The notes under the pieces were generated by a model that was not told the origin of the DNA, ran no database searches, and worked only from the letters and a program-made list of their open reading frames with translations. Of a DNA stretch of 64,000 nt, positions 18,911 to 28,154 are shown in pieces. Source of the DNA: Anaerolineaceae bacterium (GTDB lineage Bacteria > Chloroflexota > Anaerolineae > Anaerolineales > Anaerolineaceae); NCBI GenBank assembly GCA_029265815.1, contig JAJUGU010000002.1, positions 146,061 through 210,060 on the forward strand, written 5' to 3'. Each line of letters begins with the position of its first letter. The stretch's first letter is position 1. A program made the translations under genes and the position numbers.

Positions 18911-19639
18911 ATGGAACCGATTATTCATATCGAAGAAGTACACAAGCATTTTGGCGCGGTCCATGCATTACGCGGGGTTTCGCTTGACGTAGAAAAGGGT
19001 GAGGTTATCTTAATTATTGGTCCATCAGGTTCAGGAAAATCCACTTTGCTGCGCTGTATCAATCGACTCGAAGAATTCGATGCAGGCAGAATTGTTGTGG
19101 ATGGGATCCCGCTTGATACCGCAGAAAATATCAATGCAGTGCGCACCGAAGTGGGCATGGTATTCCAGCAGTTCAATCTTTTCCCGCATTTGACTGTGCT
19201 TGACAATATCACACTGGCTCAAAAACTCATCCGCAAGCGATCAAAGGCTGAATCAGAAAGAATTGCCAGACAGCTTCTTGAAAAGGTGGGTATACCCGAA
19301 AAAGAGAGTTACTTCCCGGGGCAGCTATCTGGTGGTCAGCAACAACGCGTGGCAATTGCCCGTGCGCTGGCGATGAACCCCAAGATTATGCTTTTCGATG
19401 AGCCTACCAGTGCACTAGACCCTGAAATGATCCAGGAAGTGCTGGACGTAATGCTCAACCTTGCCAAAGAGGGAATGACGATGGTGGTGGTTTCACATGA
19501 GATCGGTTTTGCCAAAGCGGCGGCCGACCGCGTCATCTTGATGGATGGGGGGCAGATTATCGAAATGGCTCCGCCTGAAGAATTATTTGACCATCCCAAG
19601 GAGGAGCGTACCAGACTATTCCTCAGTAAAGTTTTGTAA
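18911..19639 (+). CDS. Polar amino acid ABC transporter, ATP-binding protein (GlnQ type)
   Basis: A 242-residue ATPase. Walker A is GPSGSGKST (about 36-44), the Q-loop is [10 protein letters not shown], the signature is [15 protein letters not shown], Walker B is [13 protein letters not shown], and the switch His is in VVSHE. It completes a binding-protein/permease/ATPase transporter for a polar amino acid such as glutamine. A terminator follows directly. Confidence 0.96.
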   Translation: MEPIIHIEEVHKHFGAVHALRGVSLDVEKGEVILIIGPSGSGKSTLLRCINRLEEFDAGRIVVDGIPLDTAENINAVRTEVGMVFQQFNLFPHLTVLDNITLAQKLIRKRSKAESERIARQLLEKVGIPEKESYFPGQLSGGQQQRVAIARALAMNPKIMLFDEPTSALDPEMIQEVLDVMLNLAKEGMTMVVVSHEIGFAKAAADRVILMDGGQIIEMAPPEELFDHPKEERTRLFLSKVL

Positions 19640-19647
19640 AAAAACAT

Positions 19648-19674
19648 ACCCGCTCCATCTTTTTTGGAGCGGGT
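19648..19674 (+). terminator. Terminator after the ABC operon
   Basis: Stem CCCGCTCCA (19649-19657) / TGGAGCGGG (19665-19673), followed by a short T/A tail. Confidence 0.8.
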
Positions 19675-19697
19675 TAACTTAATATTTCAGTAATTTT

Positions 19698-19726
19698 TTG
19701 ACTTTTGATTTCAATTATGCTATGCT
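19698..19726 (+). promoter_or_regulatory. Promoter for the MBL-fold hydrolase
   Basis: TTGACT (19698-19703) and TATGCT (19721-19726) with a 17-bp spacer, about 55 bp before the start codon. Confidence 0.7.
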
Positions 19727-19779
19727 ACACGATTGAACGCTTAAATATTTGAGAATTTTTAATTTAAGGAACGATTTGT

Positions 19780-20637
19780 ATGCATCATGAACGGGTGTCA
19801 GAAAATGTCTACTGGTTTCAAAGTGAAATCTATGCACAGGTAACAGCGGGCGCAATCACTGGTCCGCAATGGGCAGTGATGATCGATACGCTGGCGCTCC
19901 CTAAAGAAACTTTGGAAATGCGTGCCTACATTGAAGAACAGGTGGGCGTTCCTGTGCGCTATATTATTAATACCCACTATCATGCAGATCATTCCTGGGG
20001 AAACTGCCTGTTCCCTGGAGCAACTGTGATTGGTCATTCGTTGACCCGCCAGCTCTTGAGTGAAAAAGGTGAAGCCTCATTAGAGGTAATCAAGAAACAA
20101 AACGCAGAGTACAAGCAAACAAAAATCATCAGCCCGCATTTTACTTTTACCGATGGACAGCTAACCATGCGGGTGGGCAAGAAAACACTGGTACTGAGCC
20201 CGACTAAAGGTCATTCAATGGACGGGATATCGGTTTTAATCGAAGAAGATCGGGTGTTGTTTGCGGGTGATGCTTACATGCCTCTGCCATATATGGTAGA
20301 TGGAGACCCAGATGAATTAGCCGCGTCGATCAAACGCATTGGCAAGATGGGGCTCGAGAATATCATTCAGGGTCATGGGGATATCATCCTGCGCGGTGAG
20401 ATTGAAGAAACTACACGGGAAAACCTGGCTTATATCAATGCTGTGAGAAAAGCCGTGCGCACTGCTGCAAAGCGCCGCAATCCCCTGGAAGCACTGGCTG
20501 AGATCGACATTGAATCATGTGGGAAGAGCCGGGTTACGCTGGGAGGTTTGGGGGTTGAATTACACAAACGCAATGTTGCTTATCTCTATAAGCATCTTTC
20601 TACTGAGGAAACCCTGGAAGACAAACAACCGGCCTGA
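19780..20637 (+). CDS. Metallo-beta-lactamase-fold hydrolase
   Basis: A 285-residue soluble enzyme of the MBL superfamily. The dinuclear metal motif is NTHYHADHSWGN (HxHxDH) at about 64-75, the next ligand is in SPTKGHSMDG at about 140, then FAGDAYMP and IQGHGD supply the Asp and last His. Members hydrolyse thioesters, lactones or related bonds, or act on sulfur species; nothing in the sequence picks one. It has its own promoter, and its stop codon lies in the loop of its terminator. Confidence 0.85.
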   Translation: MHHERVSENVYWFQSEIYAQVTAGAITGPQWAVMIDTLALPKETLEMRAYIEEQVGVPVRYIINTHYHADHSWGNCLFPGATVIGHSLTRQLLSEKGEASLEVIKKQNAEYKQTKIISPHFTFTDGQLTMRVGKKTLVLSPTKGHSMDGISVLIEEDRVLFAGDAYMPLPYMVDGDPDELAASIKRIGKMGLENIIQGHGDIILRGEIEETTRENLAYINAVRKAVRTAAKRRNPLEALAEIDIESCGKSRVTLGGLGVELHKRNVAYLYKHLSTEETLEDKQPA

Positions 20638-20655
20638 GCGGCCGGTTGATCTTTT
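20626..20655 (+). terminator. Terminator overlapping the MBL gene stop codon
   Basis: Stem CAACCGGCC (20626-20634) / GGCCGGTTG (20640-20648) with the TGA stop in its 5-nt loop, then ATCTTTTT. Confidence 0.85.
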
Positions 20656-20657
20656 TA

Positions 20658-21470
20658 TTATTTAATGATGAATCCCAGGGCGATGAACACGGTTGACATA
20701 ATAACCGGTTCGATCCACATCGTTTCAGGTGGGCGGTTGTCTTCGATTGAAAAGGAAATTGTGATCAAGGCGTACAAAAGGCTTAATAAGATCATGCTGA
20801 ATTGGAGCGGGCGCAGCGGCAGATAAAAAAGGGCAGCAGTGAGTTGCGCGATGATCAGAGTGATTCCACCAGCCCAGGCAAGCCTCCAGTTCCCTCTCAA
20901 ACGTAGAAAAAGCGTTCTGGCCGTGATCAAAAAAACCGTTGGTACCACAGCCACCAGCAGTGTGTATAACCTGAATCCGGCGCTGGTAATGGCGAATACC
21001 AGGATCAGGAAAAGAGCGTAACTGACTGCACTCAACCCGATGACAGCAAAAGAGTAGCGTATATCAAGAAAATCGACTGAAATATATTCAGCCACGAATA
21101 CACCGATTAAGAGCAAAGCACCAAGGCCAAAAACGATCCACCAGGCTGGGCCGACTTCGATGGTTCCAAGGGGGATGCCAATTGCTACGGCGGTTAGTGA
21201 AGGAACCAACCAGTGATGCCAGCGTATCGTGCCTGATTGGTGCGGGTGACCGGAAATCAGCCAATCCGTTCCTGCTGCAGCTAAAATCGCGACAACAATG
21301 GATACTATGGTCAAGAAGTTGATGTTTACGACCAGAAGGAACCCTGGCAGTTGTAATTCAAACGTCTGAGTGGGGAATGAAATGACCACTGTTGAAGCAT
21401 ATGCCAGCAGGATGAGAGCGTTGACCACGCTGAGCCGATCTAGATCTGGGTTATGCCTGTGTTCGTTCAC
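20658..21470 (-). CDS. Hypothetical polytopic membrane protein
   Basis: I do not recognise the family with certainty. The 270-residue protein has about eight hydrophobic helices joined by short loops, no signal peptide and no catalytic motif that I can see. The N-terminus (MNEHRHNPDLDRLS) is cytoplasmic-looking and a conserved-looking SIEDNRPPETMWIEP precedes the last helix. It is transcribed away from the membrane protein-gyrB pair. Confidence 0.65.
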   Translation of the reverse strand: MNEHRHNPDLDRLSVVNALILLAYASTVVISFPTQTFELQLPGFLLVVNINFLTIVSIVVAILAAAGTDWLISGHPHQSGTIRWHHWLVPSLTAVAIGIPLGTIEVGPAWWIVFGLGALLLIGVFVAEYISVDFLDIRYSFAVIGLSAVSYALFLILVFAITSAGFRLYTLLVAVVPTVFLITARTLFLRLRGNWRLAWAGGITLIIAQLTAALFYLPLRPLQFSMILLSLLYALITISFSIEDNRPPETMWIEPVIMSTVFIALGFIIK

Positions 21471-21560
21471 CCTTGTATTTTACCTTATCCCGTTATCGAG
21501 TCACGAATTTTGATCGAACCATCTAAGGTAATATATCGGTATGGTAAAATTATCATTCGT

Positions 21561-22586
21561 ATGAAAACCGATATGAATATCTTATCCGAAAGACCGCCAA
21601 GATTGTTTGCTACCCTGGTAAAAGGTTTTAACCTGGTAGCCTCAAAGGTATACCTGATCTTGATCCCTGTTGTAGTGGATCTTGTTCTCTGGTTGGGGCC
21701 AAAGCTGCGTGTCAGAGACCTCTTTTTGCCATATCTAAACGCATTTACAGCAAATATGTTAAAAATCAGCCCCAAAGAACTGGTTGAGACTGTAAAAGCC
21801 TCGAATACATTGTGGAATACGTTGTTAGAGCAATTTAACCTGTTCACCACTATCCGAACACTTCCGATTGGAGTCCCCAGCTTGATCGCGCGCGAATCAC
21901 CGATTACTACGCCTTTTGGTAATCCCTGGTTGATAGAGACTCCATCCTTGCGAATCGGGATTGCCATTTTTGGTGTTTTGTTGATGATAGGGTTTTTCTT
22001 AGGAACCGTGTATTTCAATGCGCTTTCACGGAGTTCAAATCCTGAACTGGAAAAATTTGAGTGGAAACGTTTGTTTACCCAATATGCTCAAACGCTGCTA
22101 CTTTTTGCGATTTTAATCGCAGTGATGATCATGATTGCTATTCCAGTATTTGTTTTGATTTCCATCTTCACTTTGATCAACGCGGCCATTGGGCAATTCT
22201 TTTTGATGGTGCTTATCTTTATTGGTTTATGGATCCTTGTTCCGCTGGTGTTTTCACCGCACGGTATCTTCGCGCTTGACCAGAAAGCTTTTCCATCGAT
22301 GCTGCTTTCGATGAGAATGGTCAGGTTCTTTCTGCCTGGAACTGGCATGTTTGTTGTGGTATGTGCTTTAATCAGTGAAGGTCTGAATTTCCTTTGGACT
22401 GTTCCACCCTCCACCTCATGGCTAACACTGCTGGGAATTGGTGGGCACGCTTTCATCGTCACCGCATTGATCGCTTCAAGTTTCCTGTATTTTCGTGAAG
22501 GGCTAGGCTGGATGAAGTTCAACATCCAAAAAATGGCTGAAGCAAAAAGCAAGTATGAAAATGGAGGTAATCCCGTTGAACAATAA
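21561..22586 (+). CDS. Hypothetical membrane protein upstream of gyrB
   Basis: A protein of about 341 residues with five or six helices, not assigned to a named family. The likely start is ATG at 21561 ([13 protein letters not shown]); the open frame goes back to 21453, but that part would be an unusual hydrophilic lead and overlaps the divergent gene. There is no ribosome site before 21561. A TGGTAAAAT (extended -10 type) at 21543-21551 would start transcription almost at the ATG, so a leaderless message is possible. Its 3' end overlaps the gyrB start by 11 nt, so the two genes are coupled. Confidence 0.65.
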   Translation: MKTDMNILSERPPRLFATLVKGFNLVASKVYLILIPVVVDLVLWLGPKLRVRDLFLPYLNAFTANMLKISPKELVETVKASNTLWNTLLEQFNLFTTIRTLPIGVPSLIARESPITTPFGNPWLIETPSLRIGIAIFGVLLMIGFFLGTVYFNALSRSSNPELEKFEWKRLFTQYAQTLLLFAILIAVMIMIAIPVFVLISIFTLINAAIGQFFLMVLIFIGLWILVPLVFSPHGIFALDQKAFPSMLLSMRMVRFFLPGTGMFVVVCALISEGLNFLWTVPPSTSWLTLLGIGGHAFIVTALIASSFLYFREGLGWMKFNIQKMAEAKSKYENGGNPVEQ

Positions 22587-24495
22587 CTTATCCAGTTATA
22601 GTGCAAAAGATATCCAGGTTCTGGAAGGATTGGAAGCAGTCCGCAGGCGTCCGGGCATGTACGTAGGTGGTACGGACCTTAAAGCGCTTCACCACCTGGT
22701 GTATGAAGTGGTGGATAACTCCATCGATGAAGCGTTAGCCGGTGCCTGCACTCGCATTGATATCACCATTCATCCAGACAGCAGTGTTACCGTGATGGAT
22801 AATGGCCGCGGGATTCCGGTAGATATCCATCCTGAAAAACAAAAATCAGCCCTCGAAGTGGTGATGACCGTTCTGCACGCAGGCGGAAAGTTTGGTCATA
22901 CGTCTTACAAGGTGTCAGGCGGACTTCACGGTGTGGGTGTTTCAGCAGTAAACGCGCTCTCTGAATGGTGCGAGGTGCGGGTCTGCCATGACGGGCAGGA
23001 ATATTTTCAACGTTACCAGAGGGGCATTCCACAGGAGCCGGTGAAGGCGATTGGTAAATGCCCGCCTAATAAAACAGGCACGACCACTACTTTCAAATTT
23101 GACCGTGAAATCTTCAAAGGCGATATTGATTTCAAATTCGAAACTCTCACCCAGCGCCTGCGTGAAATGGCGTTTGTTACCCGCAATGTTTTGATCAAGC
23201 TCATTGATGAACGCCCGCCTGAAAAAGAAACCAGTTTTCTTTTTGAAGGTGGTATCAATTCATTCGTACGCTATATCAACCGAAACCGCGAAGTGCTTCA
23301 CCCGGTTTATTACGCTGAGAAAGAGATCGATAATATTGGGATCGAAGTTGCGGTTCAATTCACTGATTCTTACAACGAGTCGGTCTTTTCTTTTGCCAAT
23401 ACGATCAATACCATAGATGGCGGCACACACCTCACCGGTCTGCGCACGGCGATCACCCGCGTGATCAATGATTATGCCCGGCGCACCAACCTTCTCAAAG
23501 ACGTCGACCCCAACTTCACAGGTGACGACACCCGCGAAGGCATGACCGCTATTGTCAGCATCAAGCACCCTGATCCTCAGTTCGAAAGCCAGACCAAAGT
23601 CAAGTTGATGAACCCCGAGGTGCAGACTTACGTGCAACAGGTTGTGGGCGAGTCTTTCACAGCCTTTCTCGAAGAGAACCCTGCCGCGGCGAAAGCCATC
23701 GTTCAAAAATGTCTGACATCAGCGCGCGCCCGCGACGCAGCCCGCAAGGCGCGTGATCTAGTCATTCGAAAGTCTGCGCTCGAATCGCTTACGCTACCAG
23801 GCAAGCTGGCCGACTGCTCTGACAAAGACAACAATAAAACGGAGATGTTCATCGTAGAAGGTAACTCGGCAGGCGGATCAGCCAAACAGGGACGCGATCG
23901 CCACTTTCAGGCAATTCTTCCGCTGCGAGGAAAGATCCTCAATACCGAACGCGCCAGGCTGGATAAAATCCTGGGCAACGAAGAGATCAAAGCCATGATT
24001 TCCGCGCTTGGTACAGGCATCGGTGACAATTTTGACATCAAGAACCTGCGCTATGGCAAGGTGATCATCATGACGGATGCGGATGTTGATGGCAGCCATA
24101 TCCGCACACTTCTGCTGACCTTCTTCTTCCGATACATGGTCCAGTTGATCGAGAACGGACATGTGTTCATTGCCCAGCCGCCGCTTTATAAAGTGTCTCA
24201 CAAGGGGCAAGTCCATTACGCTTACACTGATGCTGATAAGGATGCTTACTTGAAGGAACTGGGTCCAGCAGCCGAGAAAGCAACCCTGCAGCGCTATAAA
24301 GGTCTGGGTGAGATGAACCCATCGCAGTTGTGGGAGACGACGATGAACCCCGAAACCCGCACCCTGCTTCAAGTATCTGTGGAAGACGGAGCGGCAGCAG
24401 ACCGAACCTTTGATATGTTAATGGGCTCAGCCGTTCCACCACGAACGAGATTCATCACCACCCATGCCCACGCAGTGAAAAATCTGGATATCTAA
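22576..24495 (+). CDS. gyrB: DNA gyrase subunit B (type IIA topoisomerase ATPase subunit)
   Basis: The ATPase/TOPRIM subunit of a type IIA topoisomerase, 639 residues. The GHKL ATP site has [18 protein letters not shown] and [15 protein letters not shown]. The TOPRIM part has [20 protein letters not shown] and [14 protein letters not shown], and the C-terminus ends in the usual VKNLDI. Gyrase B is more likely than ParE because of [20 protein letters not shown], but a lone gene cannot exclude ParE. The start is probably TTG at 22576, 8 nt after GGAGG; an ATG at 22555 or 22561 lies on or before that site. gyrA is not adjacent. A hairpin terminator follows. Confidence 0.93.
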   Translation: MNNNLSSYSAKDIQVLEGLEAVRRRPGMYVGGTDLKALHHLVYEVVDNSIDEALAGACTRIDITIHPDSSVTVMDNGRGIPVDIHPEKQKSALEVVMTVLHAGGKFGHTSYKVSGGLHGVGVSAVNALSEWCEVRVCHDGQEYFQRYQRGIPQEPVKAIGKCPPNKTGTTTTFKFDREIFKGDIDFKFETLTQRLREMAFVTRNVLIKLIDERPPEKETSFLFEGGINSFVRYINRNREVLHPVYYAEKEIDNIGIEVAVQFTDSYNESVFSFANTINTIDGGTHLTGLRTAITRVINDYARRTNLLKDVDPNFTGDDTREGMTAIVSIKHPDPQFESQTKVKLMNPEVQTYVQQVVGESFTAFLEENPAAAKAIVQKCLTSARARDAARKARDLVIRKSALESLTLPGKLADCSDKDNNKTEMFIVEGNSAGGSAKQGRDRHFQAILPLRGKILNTERARLDKILGNEEIKAMISALGTGIGDNFDIKNLRYGKVIIMTDADVDGSHIRTLLLTFFFRYMVQLIENGHVFIAQPPLYKVSHKGQVHYAYTDADKDAYLKELGPAAEKATLQRYKGLGEMNPSQLWETTMNPETRTLLQVSVEDGAAADRTFDMLMGSAVPPRTRFITTHAHAVKNLDI

Positions 24496-24499
24496 TGTA

Positions 24500-24528
24500 A
24501 AAACTCCCGAACCAGGTTCGGGAGTTTT
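24500..24528 (+). terminator. Terminator after gyrB
   Basis: Long perfect stem: AAAACTCCCGAA (24500-24511) / TTCGGGAGTTTT (24517-24528). Nothing further is seen in 24530-24750. Confidence 0.88.
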
Positions 24529-24754
24529 CGACTGAGCGGGTAAGGGTGCAGCAAAACATCCTATACATAAACACTGCTGCAAGTAACCATAAATCATCGA
24601 TTGATCGATATATGCAGTGCTTACCACTAAACGCATCTTTTTGTGGCATCAATGCATTTTTATAAGCCGTTTGGCGAGTTTTGAAATATTATTTATACTT
24701 GTATTGAAACGGGTATAAAGGTTTTTGATCTTCGTTGATGCTGGGTAATCACTG

Positions 24755-25615
24755 GTGTGGGATATGGGAGAAAAACGGATTAGACCGGTTATAAAAGTAA
24801 TTGAACCCTTACGGATGTCCGACGGAGTAGGGGTCAAAGTGCGGCGCAGCATTGGTACGCCGAGTTTGAGTTATCTGGACCCTTTTTTACAGTTTGATCA
24901 TTTTGGATCACGGAACCCTGAAGAATATCAGCGAGGGTTCCCCATGCACCCGCACCGCGGTCTTGAAACGATCACATACGTGCTGGCGGGAAAGGTGAAA
25001 TATAAAGACAACCTGGGGAAAAAGGAAGAAATCATAACCGGTGATGTACAATGGATAACAGCCGGGCGCGGCGTCATCCACGAAGAGATGCCGCAGGGAA
25101 TCGGGAATCACATGGAAGCATTTCACTTGTGGGTGAACCTGCCAGCCAGCTTAAAGATGTGCCCTCCTCGGTTTCAGGAGATCAAGGATGCAAAGATTCC
25201 GTGGATGAATCCCATGAAAGGAGTTACTGTGCGCCTCATCGCTGGGCAAATTGGCGATGTTGTTGGCCCGGGGACTGGGATGGCAGGCAACCTTCTGCTG
25301 ATGGATATTACAGTTGATTGTGATCATGTGTTTCATTATGAAATTCAGCATGACCTTACAGCCTTCGCTTATATTTTCAAAGGCAGCGGTGAATATTGCG
25401 GAACGAATATTGAACCTCTACGCATGGTGGTTTTTGGTGAAGGGGATTATGTATCAATAAAGGGCGGGCTGCAGAGAACGCGTTCTTTACTTGTTGCCGG
25501 AAAACCTCTTGGCGAACCGGTGGCCAGATTTGGGCCACTGGTGATGAATACCAATGAAGAGATCGAGCAAACACTTCGCGAAATCCGAAATCAAACATTC
25601 CCAAATTCAAAATGA
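24755..25615 (+). CDS. Pirin family protein
   Basis: A bicupin of about 286 residues. Pirin N-terminal signatures are VRRSIGTPSLSYLDPFLQFDHFG and FPMHPHRGLETITYVLAG, which supply the metal-binding His residues, followed by WITAGRGVIHEEMP and FHLWVNLP. The C-terminal cupin is more divergent. Some pirins have quercetinase or regulatory activity; the role here is unknown. The start could be ATG at 24755 or 24764. It precedes the aminopeptidase gene by 16 bp, so the two are probably cotranscribed. Confidence 0.88.
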   Translation: MWDMGEKRIRPVIKVIEPLRMSDGVGVKVRRSIGTPSLSYLDPFLQFDHFGSRNPEEYQRGFPMHPHRGLETITYVLAGKVKYKDNLGKKEEIITGDVQWITAGRGVIHEEMPQGIGNHMEAFHLWVNLPASLKMCPPRFQEIKDAKIPWMNPMKGVTVRLIAGQIGDVVGPGTGMAGNLLLMDITVDCDHVFHYEIQHDLTAFAYIFKGSGEYCGTNIEPLRMVVFGEGDYVSIKGGLQRTRSLLVAGKPLGEPVARFGPLVMNTNEEIEQTLREIRNQTFPNSK

Positions 25616-25631
25616 AGAAAGGTAACTGGAT

Positions 25632-26735
25632 ATGACTGATGAGCGAATTACAAAGCTGGCTGATGTTCTGGTAAATTATTCTACCAGAGTAAAACCAGGC
25701 GATTGGGTGCATGTAGAAGCTGAAGTTCCAGGTCTACCCCTTGCTGTTGAAGTAGTGGCCTCTGCCACCAAAGCAGGTGCACGGGTAACCTACAACCTGA
25801 GCAGTCAATCTATCCTTCAGGCTTTTTTGAGAAATGCTAACGATGACCAGCTGGCTTTTGGCAATCCGCTGGCGTTGAAAATGATCAGCGAAGCAGATGT
25901 GGCCATTTTTATCATGGCACCAGAAAATACCCGCAGTCTCAAGGGGATCGACCCTGCAAAGTTGCAGGCGTTTAGCAGAGGCAGAAGAGAGTGGCATGAA
26001 GTTTATATGCAGCGCTCTGCCAGCGGCGATCTGCGCTGGACGCTGACGAATTTCCCTACCCAGGCATTGGCTCAAGATGCCGACATGAGTTTAGAGGATT
26101 ATGAAGATTTCGTCTATGGTGCGACATTTGTAGATACCAATGATCCAATCGCTGAATGGGAAAAGATTCGCATTGATCAAGAGCGGCTGGTGCAATGGTT
26201 GAGCGGAAAAAAAGATATTATCATCCGCGGGCCGAACGTGGATATCAAGATGTCAGTGGATGGCCGAAAGTTTATTAATTCATACGGTGACCTGAACATG
26301 CCCAGCGGTGAGGTTTACACCAGCCCCGTTGAAGATTCTGTCAATGGTTGGGTGAAGTTCACTTACCCCGCTATTTACCAGGGTCGTGAGGTGGATGGAG
26401 TTTATCTCGAATTCAAAGACGGCAAGGTAGTGAAAGCCACTGCCGAGAAAGATGAAGAATTTTTAATCAAGATGCTCGATACTGACGAAGGAGCGCGTAG
26501 ACTGGGTGAACTCGGAATAGGGACGAACTACGGGATCCGACAGTTCACGCGCGATATTCTGTTTGATGAGAAGATCGGTGGCACTTTCCATCTGGCCGTG
26601 GGAAGCGGATTTGAGGAAGCGGGAGGCAAGAATACATCGGCTATACACTGGGATTTGATCTGCGATGCACGAACTGACACTAAGATGCTGATCGACGGAG
26701 AAGTGTTTTATAAAAATGGTAAGATTCTGATCTGA
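25632..26735 (+). CDS. M29 family metallo-aminopeptidase (AmpS/AmpT type)
   Basis: A cytoplasmic dizinc/cobalt aminopeptidase of 367 residues that trims N-terminal residues from peptides. The M29 metal and catalytic regions are visible: MPSGEVYTSPVEDSVNG (about 223-239), LGELGIGTN (about 296-304), and GGTFHLAVGSGFEEAGGKN then SAIHWDLICD near the C-terminus. The N-terminal NYSTRVKPGDWVHVEAE is also typical. It follows pirin in the same direction. Confidence 0.92.
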   Translation: MTDERITKLADVLVNYSTRVKPGDWVHVEAEVPGLPLAVEVVASATKAGARVTYNLSSQSILQAFLRNANDDQLAFGNPLALKMISEADVAIFIMAPENTRSLKGIDPAKLQAFSRGRREWHEVYMQRSASGDLRWTLTNFPTQALAQDADMSLEDYEDFVYGATFVDTNDPIAEWEKIRIDQERLVQWLSGKKDIIIRGPNVDIKMSVDGRKFINSYGDLNMPSGEVYTSPVEDSVNGWVKFTYPAIYQGREVDGVYLEFKDGKVVKATAEKDEEFLIKMLDTDEGARRLGELGIGTNYGIRQFTRDILFDEKIGGTFHLAVGSGFEEAGGKNTSAIHWDLICDARTDTKMLIDGEVFYKNGKILI

Positions 26736-26773
26736 GTTTCCTGTTTCTAATTCTTTACTTGGGTTCTAAGAAA

Positions 26774-26813
26774 GAAAAGACCGGGTTCACAATTTATTGA
26801 AGCCGGTCTTTTC
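26774..26813. terminator. Bidirectional terminator between aminopeptidase and DUF3048 genes
   Basis: Perfect 11-bp stem GAAAAGACCGG (26774-26784) / CCGGTCTTTTC (26803-26813) between convergent genes. Confidence 0.85.
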
Positions 26814-26833
26814 TAATTAGGACAATTTTCAGA

Positions 26834-28045
26834 TCAAGGAACTCCTAATACGACGCGCCAAACACCGTTGCCTTCATCTTTAATCGCTGAATTCAAACCG
26901 GTGATGTGGATCCAGGTGTTGCCTGGCTGCAATTCGAAGGGGTTGCCCTCTTTAACAAAGAACTGGATGGGGGTTTCGTATTCTGATTTAAAGGTAGCTT
27001 CATACATTTGACCATCTCTGAAGATCAACGCGCTGCCTTTCTTACCGGCAATGTGAATTTCGTGTAAGGTATCTGTATCGCTAAGCGATTCGATCTCGGC
27101 GAAGATTACAATGATATTCGAAAATTCCAATTGCTTTTCAGTCAGGCGATCGGTCAATGGAACCAGGATCACATCGCCGTCAGGTTCGACATCTTCGATC
27201 CAGCGCAGGTATTTTCGAGTATCTGGATTATATTTCCAATTCGCCAGATTCTTACTGCTGAACTGCATGGTGAATTCGGTACCTTGTTCTCCACCAGATG
27301 GCGCGATGGTATTGAATGCCATGCCATCAAGGTTCTGTCGGGTGTTATCTGAGTTGTTTCTTGCAGCATAATACTTGGACATTTCTGCTGTATTGGCAAA
27401 AACGCTGGTGACAGTTTGAGGTTCGGTAATGCTGCAGATCGCCGGGCAGGTATTGGGGCCGCCCGAGATGGTGCGGCTGTAGCCCAGGTAACTCAGGATT
27501 TCTGAATAAACTGGCGGCCAGGCATATTCCAAACCAAGGATACCCTGATACATAGGCACCAGCCAGCGGTCAATCAGGCGACCCGAACGGATCGGCCCTA
27601 CCTGAGAGGCGTCTTGTCCATAGAATAAGGCGATAAAGCGATTGCCGCCTTCACCGGTGTAATAATCAAAGACGATATCGGCGAATGAAAGCCCGGCGTG
27701 TGGGCGGCCTTCTCGTGGGTAATTGGATACTTTGATCATTACCGGCCGACGGTTGAGGATGGCTGGATCATCTACGGTGAGGCCAGTTAAGGGGTTGACG
27801 TTATCTGGAAAGTTGGTTGGCCCGTATTGAACTATCACCTGGGTAGGTGTCATAGTTGGCTGCGGTGTGGGGGTTTTTGAGGGTGTAGGTGTAGCGGTTG
27901 GAGCAGCGGTTAGCGTTTGTGCAACGGCTCTTTCCAACGCTGACTGCTGGTCTTCCGGTGAGTTCGAACCCTGACAACCTGACAGTGCAAGCGCCAGTAA
28001 CAAACCCGCAGCAAGCAGTATGATGAATTTGGATTGTTTGATCAT
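26834..28045 (-). CDS. DUF3048 (YerB-type) lipoprotein
   Basis: A 403-residue lipoprotein with lipobox ALSGC and a Thr/Pro linker (TATPTPSKTPTPQPTMTPT). The DUF3048 fold begins at NPLTGLTVDDPAILNRRPVM and includes KVSNYPREGRPHAGLSFADI, FYGQDASQVGPIRSGR and PSGGEQGTEF. The N-terminal part resembles YerB of Bacillus; the biochemical role is unknown, although a surface or division role has been suggested for relatives. Start ATG at 28045 follows GGGAG at 10 nt; earlier in-frame ATGs would lengthen the signal region. Confidence 0.88.
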   Translation of the reverse strand: MIKQSKFIILLAAGLLLALALSGCQGSNSPEDQQSALERAVAQTLTAAPTATPTPSKTPTPQPTMTPTQVIVQYGPTNFPDNVNPLTGLTVDDPAILNRRPVMIKVSNYPREGRPHAGLSFADIVFDYYTGEGGNRFIALFYGQDASQVGPIRSGRLIDRWLVPMYQGILGLEYAWPPVYSEILSYLGYSRTISGGPNTCPAICSITEPQTVTSVFANTAEMSKYYAARNNSDNTRQNLDGMAFNTIAPSGGEQGTEFTMQFSSKNLANWKYNPDTRKYLRWIEDVEPDGDVILVPLTDRLTEKQLEFSNIIVIFAEIESLSDTDTLHEIHIAGKKGSALIFRDGQMYEATFKSEYETPIQFFVKEGNPFELQPGNTWIHITGLNSAIKDEGNGVWRVVLGVP

Positions 28046-28154
28046 TTTCAATTTACTCCCTATCTTACTCATATCGATACCGATAATCTTGCGCATGTGA
28101 AAAAATTATACTGTCATTATCAACTTTATTAATATCTGATTTATGATCATGTTG

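Noticed and set aside
21453..21560. An extended N-terminus for the membrane protein upstream of gyrB.
   Set aside because: The extra 36 residues have no signal or helix pattern and overlap the divergent gene; ATG at 21561 is more sensible.
23260..23706. A 148-residue open frame on the minus strand.
   Set aside because: Antisense to gyrB with no family motif and no ribosome site.
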